Notes under the pieces: generated by a model
The model's input: only the letters and a program-made list of their open reading frames with translations
Database searches by the model: none
What the model was told of the DNA's origin: nothing
Assembly: GCA_003566215.1 (NCBI GenBank)
Contig: PXEJ01000238.1
Span: 1 to 7,181 of the forward strand
From: Cyanobacteria bacterium T3Sed10_376R1m
GTDB taxonomy: Bacteria > Cyanobacteriota > Cyanobacteriia > Cyanobacteriales > Cyanobacteriaceae
Direction: 5' to 3'
DNA length: 7,181 nt
In this document: positions 1 through 6,097 of the stretch, piece after piece
Layout: each line of letters opens with the position of its first letter
How positions within the stretch are numbered: the stretch's first letter is position 1
Made by a program: the position numbers and the translations under genes

Positions 1-24
1 AGTAAGCTGATGTTTGGTCATCAA

Positions 25-98
<74 letters not shown>

Positions 99-103
99 TA
101 ATA

Positions 104-119
104 AATTTCTTTTGAAATT
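104..119. terminator. AT-rich hairpin between tRNA-Arg and the DUF389 gene
   Basis: AATTTC (104-109) and GAAATT (114-119) form a perfect 6-bp stem around a TTTT loop, six bases after the tRNA. The DUF389 gene ends at 124 on the other strand, so the hairpin sits between convergent transcripts and could serve both. The stem is almost all A-T and no clean run of T follows it. Its role as a terminator is only a guess. Confidence 0.25.
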
Positions 120-123
120 ATGA

Positions 124-1242
124 TTAATTTTTAGGTGGGAAAATAAACTCTGCATCTTCTTTGAGTTGGTTGGGTAAAGCTGATTCGGGAATGAAAATAT
201 CTTCATGTCGAGGAACTCTTCTTACGGGAACAATATAAAAAATTAGTTCAAATTCACGATTCATTTTGGTAGTTAAATATTCTCTTACCAAATCCACTTG
301 CCGCTCTGTAATTTCTTTGTCAGTTTGCAGGGTCACATTTATTAAAGGAGGACTCTGAGTCCAAATAATGCCAATTCTTACTGAATCAACATCCTGTCCA
401 ACGGTAATAGTTTCATTGGCTAACTGACGGTTGATTTCTTTTTCAATTTGTTGTTGCTCCATTAACTGGAAAAAACTAGCTCCTAAAGGTAAAACAAGAA
501 AGGCAGTCATCATGGTAGCCCAACCCAATGCTTTTGTGGCTTTAGTGTAACCTGAGAGGATAAACGCCACCATACAAGCTAGGGTAATTCCTAACAAGTT
601 GGTAATGTATAGTAAAAATGAGCCCATGGCATAGGGATACAACCCCCCAGCAAAGGATATTCCTACCACACAAAGGGGGGGCATTAGGGCAACTGCGATC
701 GCAGTTCCAGCTAAAGTTTCACTAATGCCACTGCGTACCTTACCAAAGCCACTAATTAACCCCGCACTAATAGCAATACCTAAATCAATTAAAGTTGGTC
801 TAGTTCGTGCCACAATTTCTGAACCCACATCGGGCAGTGCCACCACAACACCGATAAACCAAGATAATAACAAAGATATAACAGTCGCACCAAATAGAGA
901 TAAAAGAGACTTTTTAAATAGTCCAAAGTCCGCCTCACAAGCGGAAAAAGCTAATCCCCGTAAAGGCAACATTAAAGGAGCAACAATCATTGCCCCAATA
1001 ATTACCGCCGCACTATTACTAAGCAACCCAAACGAAGCAATCAAACATGAAGCAACCGTACAAAGAATATAATCAACACCCCATGCCGAATCTTTACTTA
1101 AATCCTTATGTAGTTTTGCGATGCGTGTGGCAGAAACATGGGGTAATATGCGATTAACCGTAAATTTTAACCACCGCCAAATGGTTCTGATTTTTTTACG
1201 GTTTACCCATTTATTCATGAAGATTTGTACTTGCTGTTGCAT
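124..1242 (-). CDS. DUF389 family integral membrane protein
   Basis: This 372-residue protein is a polytopic inner-membrane protein of the DUF389 (TIGR00341-like) family, whose biochemical function is not established. A basic, Trp-rich N-terminal stretch (residues 1-50) comes before about six or seven hydrophobic segments, near 57-75, 76-96, 112-136, 152-166, 177-198, 204-228 and 236-258. The family signature is clear: SNSAAVIIGAMIVAPLM near 75-91, then a glycine-rich GFGKVRSG loop (165-172) leading into GTAIAVALMPPL (179-190). Residues 262-372 are a soluble tail with an acidic end. The start is the ATG at 1240-1242, with a weak AAGAG two bases upstream; an in-frame ATG at residue 9 is an alternative. 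The VWA gene lies 69 bp upstream on the same strand, so co-transcription is possible. The family call is firm, but the function is unknown. Confidence 0.9.
   Translation of the reverse strand: MQQQVQIFMNKWVNRKKIRTIWRWLKFTVNRILPHVSATRIAKLHKDLSKDSAWGVDYILCTVASCLIASFGLLSNSAAVIIGAMIVAPLMLPLRGLAFSACEADFGLFKKSLLSLFGATVISLLLSWFIGVVVALPDVGSEIVARTRPTLIDLGIAISAGLISGFGKVRSGISETLAGTAIAVALMPPLCVVGISFAGGLYPYAMGSFLLYITNLLGITLACMVAFILSGYTKATKALGWATMMTAFLVLPLGASFFQLMEQQQIEKEINRQLANETITVGQDVDSVRIGIIWTQSPPLINVTLQTDKEITERQVDLVREYLTTKMNREFELIFYIVPVRRVPRHEDIFIPESALPNQLKEDAEFIFPPKN
695..702. repeat. HIP1 octamer GCGATCGC
   Basis: This is a palindromic HIP1 site within the DUF389 gene. HIP1 is highly over-represented in many cyanobacterial genomes, so it supports the taxonomic call. 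Confidence 0.85.
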
Positions 1243-1311
1243 TTCTCTTGATAATAAATAATTGATAATATCACCAATTGACCTTAATTTTATTTCCCTG
1301 TTTTGCTCAAT

Positions 1312-2553
1312 CTACAATTGTAGGGTAGTTTTTGCTGCCATTTGGGTTTTCTTTTTCTGGGATTCCGATAGTTTTTCCCCTGACTGTAAACGAGTGGCAC
1401 TAACCTGTAGTACCGTTGCACCAGATTTATCCCCTAATTGAATGGCGGTTTTAGCCGCATTTTGTAACAGTGTGGCGGCAGCTTGGTTATCTCCTTGTTC
1501 AATTTTTTCTTGGGCTAGTTGAGTTTGTCGGTATTTTGACAGGGTGAGGAGAGATTTTTGGATTTCGGTATTATTTTGGGGTTGGTATTGGGCTTGTACT
1601 TGAATATTAACTGGTGCTATTTCTGAGTAGAGAGTTTGCCCCTTTATGTCATCGTATCTGACTTGTACCGTTGCGATCGCCTGACTTCCCAAGGATAATT
1701 TACCGAGATAAAGATTAACTAAAATAATTCTTTCTTGGGTCATTAAATCTCCCAACCTGATGGTATATTTATTGATGAACTCTCCTTCTCTTTGGGGATT
1801 AAGTTCAACGGTTTCCGGAGAAACCTGAGCGATGGGTTTTAACTCCGCAAGGCGGACATCTTCAGCTAATTCTAGGTGTAAAAAAGCATTGGTTAAACCC
1901 ACGGATTCCATTCTCGTCAGAAGTTTTTGAAACTCATCTTGGGCTTGTTCTGGAAATTCTATATGAGTTAATGTACCGTTAGCACAGTCGCTGATAGCTT
2001 CTAATACTTTTTGATTCCAGTTATTACCAAAACCCATGCTATTAAGGGTTATGTTATATTCTGATGCAATTTTGGCTAATCTTAAACAAATTTCGTTACT
2101 TCCATGTTCATTTTCGCCATCGGTGAGTAGCAATATTTGGGAGATATGATTTTCTTTACCTTTGTTAATCTCTTTGATTCCTAGTTTCATTCCTTCGTCA
2201 ATGGCTGTACCTCCATCGGCGCGGAGTTGATTTATTTGTCTTCGGATAGAGTCTAAATCTATAACTGATTGATTGTTGATGATTATTTTGGCTTCGTGGT
2301 TGAAACCGACAACGGATACTCTATCTTCTGGGTTTAGTTTTTCGATAAGTGCGATCGCAGCTTGTTTTACATTTTCTAAAGGTTTACCAATCATCGAACC
2401 GCTATGATCCAAAATAATACATAGATTAAGAGGTAAACGATTAGACAAAGAATCTTTCACTGCCTTAACACTAATTTCAAGTTGTCTTTGGGTACTGGTA
2501 TTTTCAGCAGATAAATTAGTATCATTTAGTTGAGCTTTTAATAATGGTTTCAT
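1312..2553 (-). CDS. VWA domain protein with intact MIDAS metal site
   Basis: This is a von Willebrand factor A domain protein, 413 residues from the chosen ATG. The VWA fold covers about residues 40-213. All MIDAS parts are present: the DxSxS motif D49-S51-S53 (LDHSGSM), T116 in DGGTAI, and D145 in LLLTDGE. Metal-dependent ligand binding is therefore likely. A beta-rich region follows (about 215-325), then a helical tail (about 329-388) with an EQGDNQAAATLLQ pattern, and a conserved-looking KKKTQMAAKTTLQL end. No signal peptide or membrane helix is seen, so it should be cytoplasmic. Start choice: the longest open frame begins with TTG at 2566-2568, which has no Shine-Dalgarno. The ATG at 2551-2553 has a GAG seven bases upstream and gives the MKPLL-type N-terminus expected of this protein type. 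Ligand and partners cannot be read from the sequence. Cyanobacterial VWA proteins are often linked to Ser/Thr phospho-signalling, but no kinase is visible here. Confidence 0.88.
   Translation of the reverse strand: MKPLLKAQLNDTNLSAENTSTQRQLEISVKAVKDSLSNRLPLNLCIILDHSGSMIGKPLENVKQAAIALIEKLNPEDRVSVVGFNHEAKIIINNQSVIDLDSIRRQINQLRADGGTAIDEGMKLGIKEINKGKENHISQILLLTDGENEHGSNEICLRLAKIASEYNITLNSMGFGNNWNQKVLEAISDCANGTLTHIEFPEQAQDEFQKLLTRMESVGLTNAFLHLELAEDVRLAELKPIAQVSPETVELNPQREGEFINKYTIRLGDLMTQERIILVNLYLGKLSLGSQAIATVQVRYDDIKGQTLYSEIAPVNIQVQAQYQPQNNTEIQKSLLTLSKYRQTQLAQEKIEQGDNQAAATLLQNAAKTAIQLGDKSGATVLQVSATRLQSGEKLSESQKKKTQMAAKTTLQL
1673..1680. repeat. HIP1 octamer GCGATCGC
   Basis: Second HIP1 palindrome, inside the VWA gene. 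Confidence 0.85.
2351..2358. repeat. HIP1 octamer GCGATCGC
   Basis: Third HIP1 palindrome, in the VWA-domain part of the VWA gene. Confidence 0.85.
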
Positions 2554-2612
2554 TTTCAATCTCGACAATAAAGTTAATTGTATTATTTTTATTATTACTG
2601 AGATTTTTTATT

Positions 2613-2641
2613 TTGATGGTCAATGTTAAGCCTAATTTAAT
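2613..2641 (+). promoter_or_regulatory. Candidate sigma70-type promoter for the receiver-GGDEF gene
   Basis: TTGATG (2613-2618) and TTTAAT (2636-2641) are spaced by 17 bases. They match the -35 consensus at 4 of 6 positions and the -10 consensus at 5 of 6, and a start point about 10-12 bases upstream of the ATG at 2660 follows. The divergent intergenic region is very AT-rich, so chance matches are easy. A promoter for the leftward VWA gene should lie in the same 106-bp gap, but no convincing one was picked out. Confidence 0.35.
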
Positions 2642-2659
2642 TAATATTTTAATAAATTT

Positions 2660-3673
2660 ATGAAAAAAAACATTATTATTCTGGATAACTTAGAAGAACA
2701 AATTAACTTCTTTCAGGATATTTTTCAAGACAATGAGTATAACATAATTAACGTTGATAGTGAATATGAACTGTTAAATTGTGTGCATTTAGAAGATCCA
2801 GATTTGATTCTTATTAATGCTCAATTAAAAGACAATGACAGTTATTTAATATCGAAAAAAATTAAACTATTAGATAAGGGAAAAAACATTCCTATAATTC
2901 TTATTAACAGAGATGAGCATTCTTTTAATATAGAATTAACCTTTGATTCCGGAGCCAATGATTATATAAACTATCCCTTTAAAATAACTGAAGTTAAACA
3001 TCGTATTAATCAACAATTACAAATTAAAAGTTTAAAAGATAGTTTACAAGAAACAACTAATCAGTTACATAAAATAATTCCCCATTATCAAAAGTTACAA
3101 GAAGCCTTAGAAGCGGCGAATTTAAAATTAAAAAATAATACCTATGACGGTCAATTAAACATTTTGCCCAATCGTTCTTTCTTTGACAAAACCTTAGAGA
3201 AAGAGTGGTTACGAGCTTCTCGTCAAAGGACTTCCCTTGCGGATGTGGAGGGTACTGATATATCCTTAATTTTAGCTAGGATCAACGATTTTCAAAATTA
3301 TAAAGATAATCACGAATTAGAAATTATCAATAGTTGTTTAAAAATTATTGCAGAGGATTTACGTGATACTGCCAAAAGACCGGGGGATTTGGTGACCTAT
3401 TTTGATGATGAAACTTTTGCTATTTTATTGCCTAGCACCGATCAATTAGGCACTTTGCGAGTAGCACAAGTTGTGGGAGAACATATTTCCCTATTACAAA
3501 TTCCTCACCACTTTTCTGATATTAGTGAGTATATTAGTTTTAGTTTTGGTTTAGCTACAGGTATTCCTACCCAGGCAATTCCTGCTAGTAACTTGGTTGA
3601 TGTCGCATTGACATCCTTAGAAGTTGCTATGGCATCTAGGGAAGAAAATGCCATTGTAGCCGATCAATTTTAA
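2660..3673 (+). CDS. Degenerate receiver-GGDEF response regulator-like protein
   Basis: This 337-residue cytoplasmic protein has a PleD-like order: a receiver domain (about 4-120), a probable coiled-coil linker (about 121-160) and a GGDEF domain (about 163-333). Both domains have lost their active residues. In the receiver, the phospho-acceptor Asp is N53 (PDLILIN), the switch Thr is N83 and the conserved Lys before Pro-Phe is Y105; of the acidic pair only D9 remains. In the second domain the GGDEF signature is DDETF (249-253), and the metal-binding Asp of the DxDxFK motif aligns with R207 (RINDFQ). Neither Asp phosphorylation nor c-di-GMP synthesis is therefore expected. A scaffold or ligand-sensing role is inferred. 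The ATG at 2660 has no Shine-Dalgarno. The gene is divergent from the VWA gene and convergent with mazG. The domain calls are firm; the loss of function is a reading from motifs. Confidence 0.85.
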   Translation: MKKNIIILDNLEEQINFFQDIFQDNEYNIINVDSEYELLNCVHLEDPDLILINAQLKDNDSYLISKKIKLLDKGKNIPIILINRDEHSFNIELTFDSGANDYINYPFKITEVKHRINQQLQIKSLKDSLQETTNQLHKIIPHYQKLQEALEAANLKLKNNTYDGQLNILPNRSFFDKTLEKEWLRASRQRTSLADVEGTDISLILARINDFQNYKDNHELEIINSCLKIIAEDLRDTAKRPGDLVTYFDDETFAILLPSTDQLGTLRVAQVVGEHISLLQIPHHFSDISEYISFSFGLATGIPTQAIPASNLVDVALTSLEVAMASREENAIVADQF

Positions 3674-3679
3674 GTTATC

Positions 3680-3778
3680 AACTATAAATATCAATGGTTT
3701 AGTTATCCTACAGGTATCAGAAAATATGCGACAATAACATTGTCAATTATCAATTTGCTCCGCCCCTCATTTATAGTT
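3680..3778. repeat. 10-bp inverted repeat spanning the convergent gap
   Basis: AACTATAAAT (3680-3689) and ATTTATAGTT (3769-3778) are perfect reverse complements separated by 79 bases. They frame the gap between the receiver-GGDEF gene and mazG, and the right arm covers the mazG stop codon. Inside is a tighter hairpin, GACAAT (3730-3735) with ATTGTC (3739-3744) around AAC. No U-run follows, so a standard intrinsic terminator is not supported. AT-rich repeats of this size can arise by chance. Confidence 0.3.
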
Positions 3779-4601
3779 TGGGGGTAGCTTCTGTCTTTTT
3801 TGCCGACTGCCAAAAGGATTCTAATTCTGTGATTGTATATTCTTCTAAGGGTTTAATTGCTATTTTTTCCATTATTCTGATACGTTTAATAAATTTTTGA
3901 TTGGTTCCTTGTAATGCAATAGTAGGGTCTAATTTATACCATCTAGCTAAGTTTATAATTGTGAATAATAAATCTCCTAATTCTTCTTGGGCATTTTGTT
4001 TATTTCCTGTTTCAATGGCTTCTTGGAACTCTATTAATTCTTCTTGAAATTTTTCCCAAACACCTTCAACATTATCCCACTCAAAACCAGCTTTTGCTGA
4101 TTTTTTAGATATTTTTGAACTTGCCATCAGAGTAGGCATACTTCTCGCATAAATCTTGAGCTTATCACTAAGTAAATCTGGTTCTTTTTTTTCCCCTTCT
4201 TTTATTTTTTCCCAATTATCATTAACTTCTTCTTTACTATTAACTACTACCTCCCCAAAAACGTGAGGATGGCGACGGATGAGTTTTGCAGTTATAGTTT
4301 CGGCAATCTCTGCCAAAGTAAAATCATGATTATCCGTGGCGATTTGTGCTTGTAAGACAACTTGTAATAATAGATCCCCTAATTCTTCTATGATGGCGTT
4401 TTTATCTTCACATTTGATTGCATCAACTACTTCATAGGCTTCTTCTAAAATATAAGGTATTAGTGATTCATGGGTTTGGGCTAAATCCCAAGGACAACCT
4501 TCTGAGGGAGATCTTAATTTAGCCACTATCTGAATTAAGTTATTGAGAGCGTGTAAAATATCTTTGTGAGTTTTTTGGCTAATGGGTGAGGAAGATTTCA
4601 T
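3771..4601 (-). CDS. mazG: MazG nucleoside triphosphate pyrophosphohydrolase
   Basis: MazG cleaves nucleoside triphosphates to monophosphates and pyrophosphate. It is usually seen as a cytoplasmic house-cleaning enzyme that removes abnormal or excess nucleotides. At 276 residues this is close to the two-domain E. coli enzyme. The N-terminal domain carries the signature GCPWDLAQTHESL (35-47), then EEAYE (53-57) and EELGD (72-76), which supply the metal-binding acidic residues. A link with RRHPHVFGE (109-117) and NWEKIKEGEK (129-138) is typical of the family. The second domain has AGFEWDNVEGVWEK (171-184), EELIEFQEA (187-195) and EELGDLLF (206-213), so both helical domains look intact. The ATG at 4599-4601 has no Shine-Dalgarno. 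It stands alone, convergent with the receiver-GGDEF gene and divergent from the SucC-like gene. No toxin-antitoxin mazEF pair is present nearby. Confidence 0.96.
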   Translation of the reverse strand: MKSSSPISQKTHKDILHALNNLIQIVAKLRSPSEGCPWDLAQTHESLIPYILEEAYEVVDAIKCEDKNAIIEELGDLLLQVVLQAQIATDNHDFTLAEIAETITAKLIRRHPHVFGEVVVNSKEEVNDNWEKIKEGEKKEPDLLSDKLKIYARSMPTLMASSKISKKSAKAGFEWDNVEGVWEKFQEELIEFQEAIETGNKQNAQEELGDLLFTIINLARWYKLDPTIALQGTNQKFIKRIRIMEKIAIKPLEEYTITELESFWQSAKKTEATPKL

Positions 4602-4625
4602 TATGGTTTTAGGGTAAGATAATTA

Positions 4626-4634
4626 ACTATAACA
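4626..4634 (-). promoter_or_regulatory. Candidate extended -10 element for mazG
   Basis: Read on the minus strand, these bases give TGTTATAGT. This fits the extended -10 form TGn followed by a TATAAT-like hexamer with one mismatch. A start about 18 bases upstream of the mazG ATG would follow. No good -35 box is seen, as is usual for extended -10 promoters, but an AT-rich background makes this tentative. Confidence 0.35.
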
Positions 4635-4662
4635 ATCCTATTTAAATCATGGGAATATGATC

Positions 4663-4746
4663 TCCCCTAACCTCCCTTAGTAGGACAGCAGGGGAACTTA
4701 ATTTAACATTTTTGCAAATGATTTGAGACTGCTATATGAAAGGGGA
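4663..4746. repeat. Decayed intergenic repeat-like segment
   Basis: TCCCCT (4663-4668) pairs with AGGGGA (4690-4695) across 21 bases, and a further AGGGGA follows at 4741-4746. Between them are CTCCCTTAG and, further on, GACTGCTATAT. C-rich/G-rich half-palindromes of this type are common in intergenic repeats of unicellular cyanobacteria. This block is richer in G and C than the spacer around it. It is probably a degraded repeat copy with no coding capacity. Assignment to a family needs a genome-wide search. Confidence 0.35.
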
Positions 4747-4759
4747 TTAATATATTAAT
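4746..4759. repeat. 14-bp perfect palindrome upstream of the SucC-like gene
   Basis: ATTAATATATTAAT is identical to its reverse complement. It lies about 120 bases before the SucC-like ATG and just after the repeat-like block. It could be an operator for a dimeric regulator. Being made only of A and T in an AT-rich spacer, it may also be chance. Confidence 0.3.
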
Positions 4760-4877
4760 TAGGCGGTGAAAATCTTTTTTTATTTTATCACTGTTGATTA
4801 TTTTGAATTCTTTTTGATCTGTATTCCAATAATGCAAAAATTCTCCTTCAAGTATATTAAAATTTTTTATTGATTAA

Positions 4878-6080
4878 ATGGACTTATTAGAATACCAAGC
4901 AAAAGAATTATTTAAGCAAGTAGGTATTCCTGTACTACCTTCTCAGTCTTTGTCGAGTCCTGGTGAATTAAAAAATCTGCGTATTCCCTATCCTGTCGTG
5001 CTAAAATCTCAGGTTATAGCTAGTGGTAGGGCGAAAGTGGGTGGTGTGAAGTTTGTTAGTAATACCATAGATGCGATCGCCGCTTCCCAATCAATTTTTA
5101 ATTTGCCCATTGAAAAAGAATATCCAAAGGTAATTTTAGCAGAAACTCGTTATGATGCTCAAAATGAAGTATTTTTAGCAATAATGTTAGATTATCAATT
5201 GAAAAAGCCCGTGTTATTAGGTTCACTTTTGGGGGGGATTAACATAGAAGAACTATTAAATAATCTTACTCGTTGTATTATAGAAGACCATTATTCATCA
5301 TTCTATGGTCGTCATTTAGCCAAACAAATGGGCTTGGAAGGCAAAATAATTCACTCCATCGGCAGAATTATAGATAAAATGTATCAGTTATTTATTGAGA
5401 GAGATTTAGATATTATTGAAATAAATCCCCTCGGAGTTGGTGCTGATGGTTCAGTCATGGCATTAGATGGTAAAATCAGGGTTAATGATTATGGGCTCTC
5501 CCGTCACCAAGACTTATTAAAATTAATTCAACCAGCTAACCCAACCAATTCATCTTTGCTAGTGAATTTTTCTATATTTGAACTTAACAAAAGTGGTAAT
5601 ATTGCCGTTATTTGTAATAATATTGATCAAGCTATTTTTACGGTCAATAAACTTAATAAAAATCAATCAAAAAACAAAGTAAATACTTGCATTATAATCC
5701 CAGAAGATGCCCAAAAAGTTATACCAAAAGAGCTTAATTCAATTTTTGAGTCCATATTTGCTAATTCTCAAATAGCAGTAGTATTAGCTGATATACCCTT
5801 TTCTTATGAATTTAATTATCTTCTAATTCAAACTATTAAAAAATATTATCCCCTTGATTTTTCTCACTGGTCAAATAGAAATGATGAGAGGGGCGATCGG
5901 CCTACTGGTATGAGATTTAATGGAAATGACTATAGTAAATCAAAAACATCTTTTTCCCCAAGAAAAATAAATTGGATTGTCGTAACAACAGAAACAAAAT
6001 TACAAGAAAAATTTACAAACATTCCCATTACTTTAGTTAACAGATTAGACGAAAAATTTAATTTAATTCAAAAGATTTAA
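4878..6080 (+). CDS. sucC: Succinyl-CoA ligase beta subunit-like ATP-grasp protein
   Basis: This 400-residue protein resembles the beta subunit of ADP-forming succinyl-CoA synthetase, which with the SucD alpha subunit interconverts succinyl-CoA and succinate in the TCA cycle. The N-terminal ATP-grasp half (about 1-215) is clear: MDLLEYQAKELF, the nucleotide Lys K43 (VVLKSQ), a glycine loop SGRAKVGGV (49-57), EINPL (181-185) and LDGK (196-199) with metal ligands N183 and D197. The usual HAGGRGKAGG loop is altered, reading IASGRAKVGG. The C-terminal half (about 225-400) aligns poorly. The family's NGAGL, DVGGGA and NIFGG loops are replaced by CNNID, IIIPEDA and DIPFSY, and a hydrophilic stretch occupies about 327-362. 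Activity as a true ligase is thus uncertain. No sucD is in view. There is no Shine-Dalgarno at the ATG. The FHA gene starts 17 bp downstream, probably in one operon. The symbol reflects homology, not proven function. Confidence 0.85.
   Translation: MDLLEYQAKELFKQVGIPVLPSQSLSSPGELKNLRIPYPVVLKSQVIASGRAKVGGVKFVSNTIDAIAASQSIFNLPIEKEYPKVILAETRYDAQNEVFLAIMLDYQLKKPVLLGSLLGGINIEELLNNLTRCIIEDHYSSFYGRHLAKQMGLEGKIIHSIGRIIDKMYQLFIERDLDIIEINPLGVGADGSVMALDGKIRVNDYGLSRHQDLLKLIQPANPTNSSLLVNFSIFELNKSGNIAVICNNIDQAIFTVNKLNKNQSKNKVNTCIIIPEDAQKVIPKELNSIFESIFANSQIAVVLADIPFSYEFNYLLIQTIKKYYPLDFSHWSNRNDERGDRPTGMRFNGNDYSKSKTSFSPRKINWIVVTTETKLQEKFTNIPITLVNRLDEKFNLIQKI
5073..5080. repeat. HIP1 octamer GCGATCGC
   Basis: Fourth HIP1 palindrome, inside the ATP-grasp part of the SucC-like gene. 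Confidence 0.85.
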
Positions 6081-6086
6081 AAGGAG
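6081..6086 (+). promoter_or_regulatory. Strong Shine-Dalgarno for the zinc-ribbon/FHA gene
   Basis: AAGGAG begins one base after the SucC-like stop codon and lies 11 bases before the ATG at 6098. It is the best ribosome site in the window and fixes the start of the FHA protein. Its place in the 17-bp gap supports translation from a shared mRNA. Confidence 0.75.
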
Positions 6087-6097
6087 AAATTGAATCA

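Noticed and set aside
725..1072. 115-codon plus-strand ORF opposite the DUF389 gene
   Set aside because: It is antisense to a strongly supported membrane protein, and its translation has no recognisable domain. It reads as a shadow of the DUF389 codons.
3771..4601. A mazEF-type toxin-antitoxin locus around mazG
   Set aside because: No small toxin or antitoxin ORF lies on either side. mazG stands alone, as in many bacteria.
4832..4873. 13-codon leader ORF (MQKFSFKYIKIFY) ending 4 bp before the SucC-like ATG, possibly an aromatic-sensing leader
   Set aside because: It has no Shine-Dalgarno, and no terminator/antiterminator pair lies between it and the gene. Phe, Tyr, Lys and Ile codons are what AT-rich DNA gives by chance.
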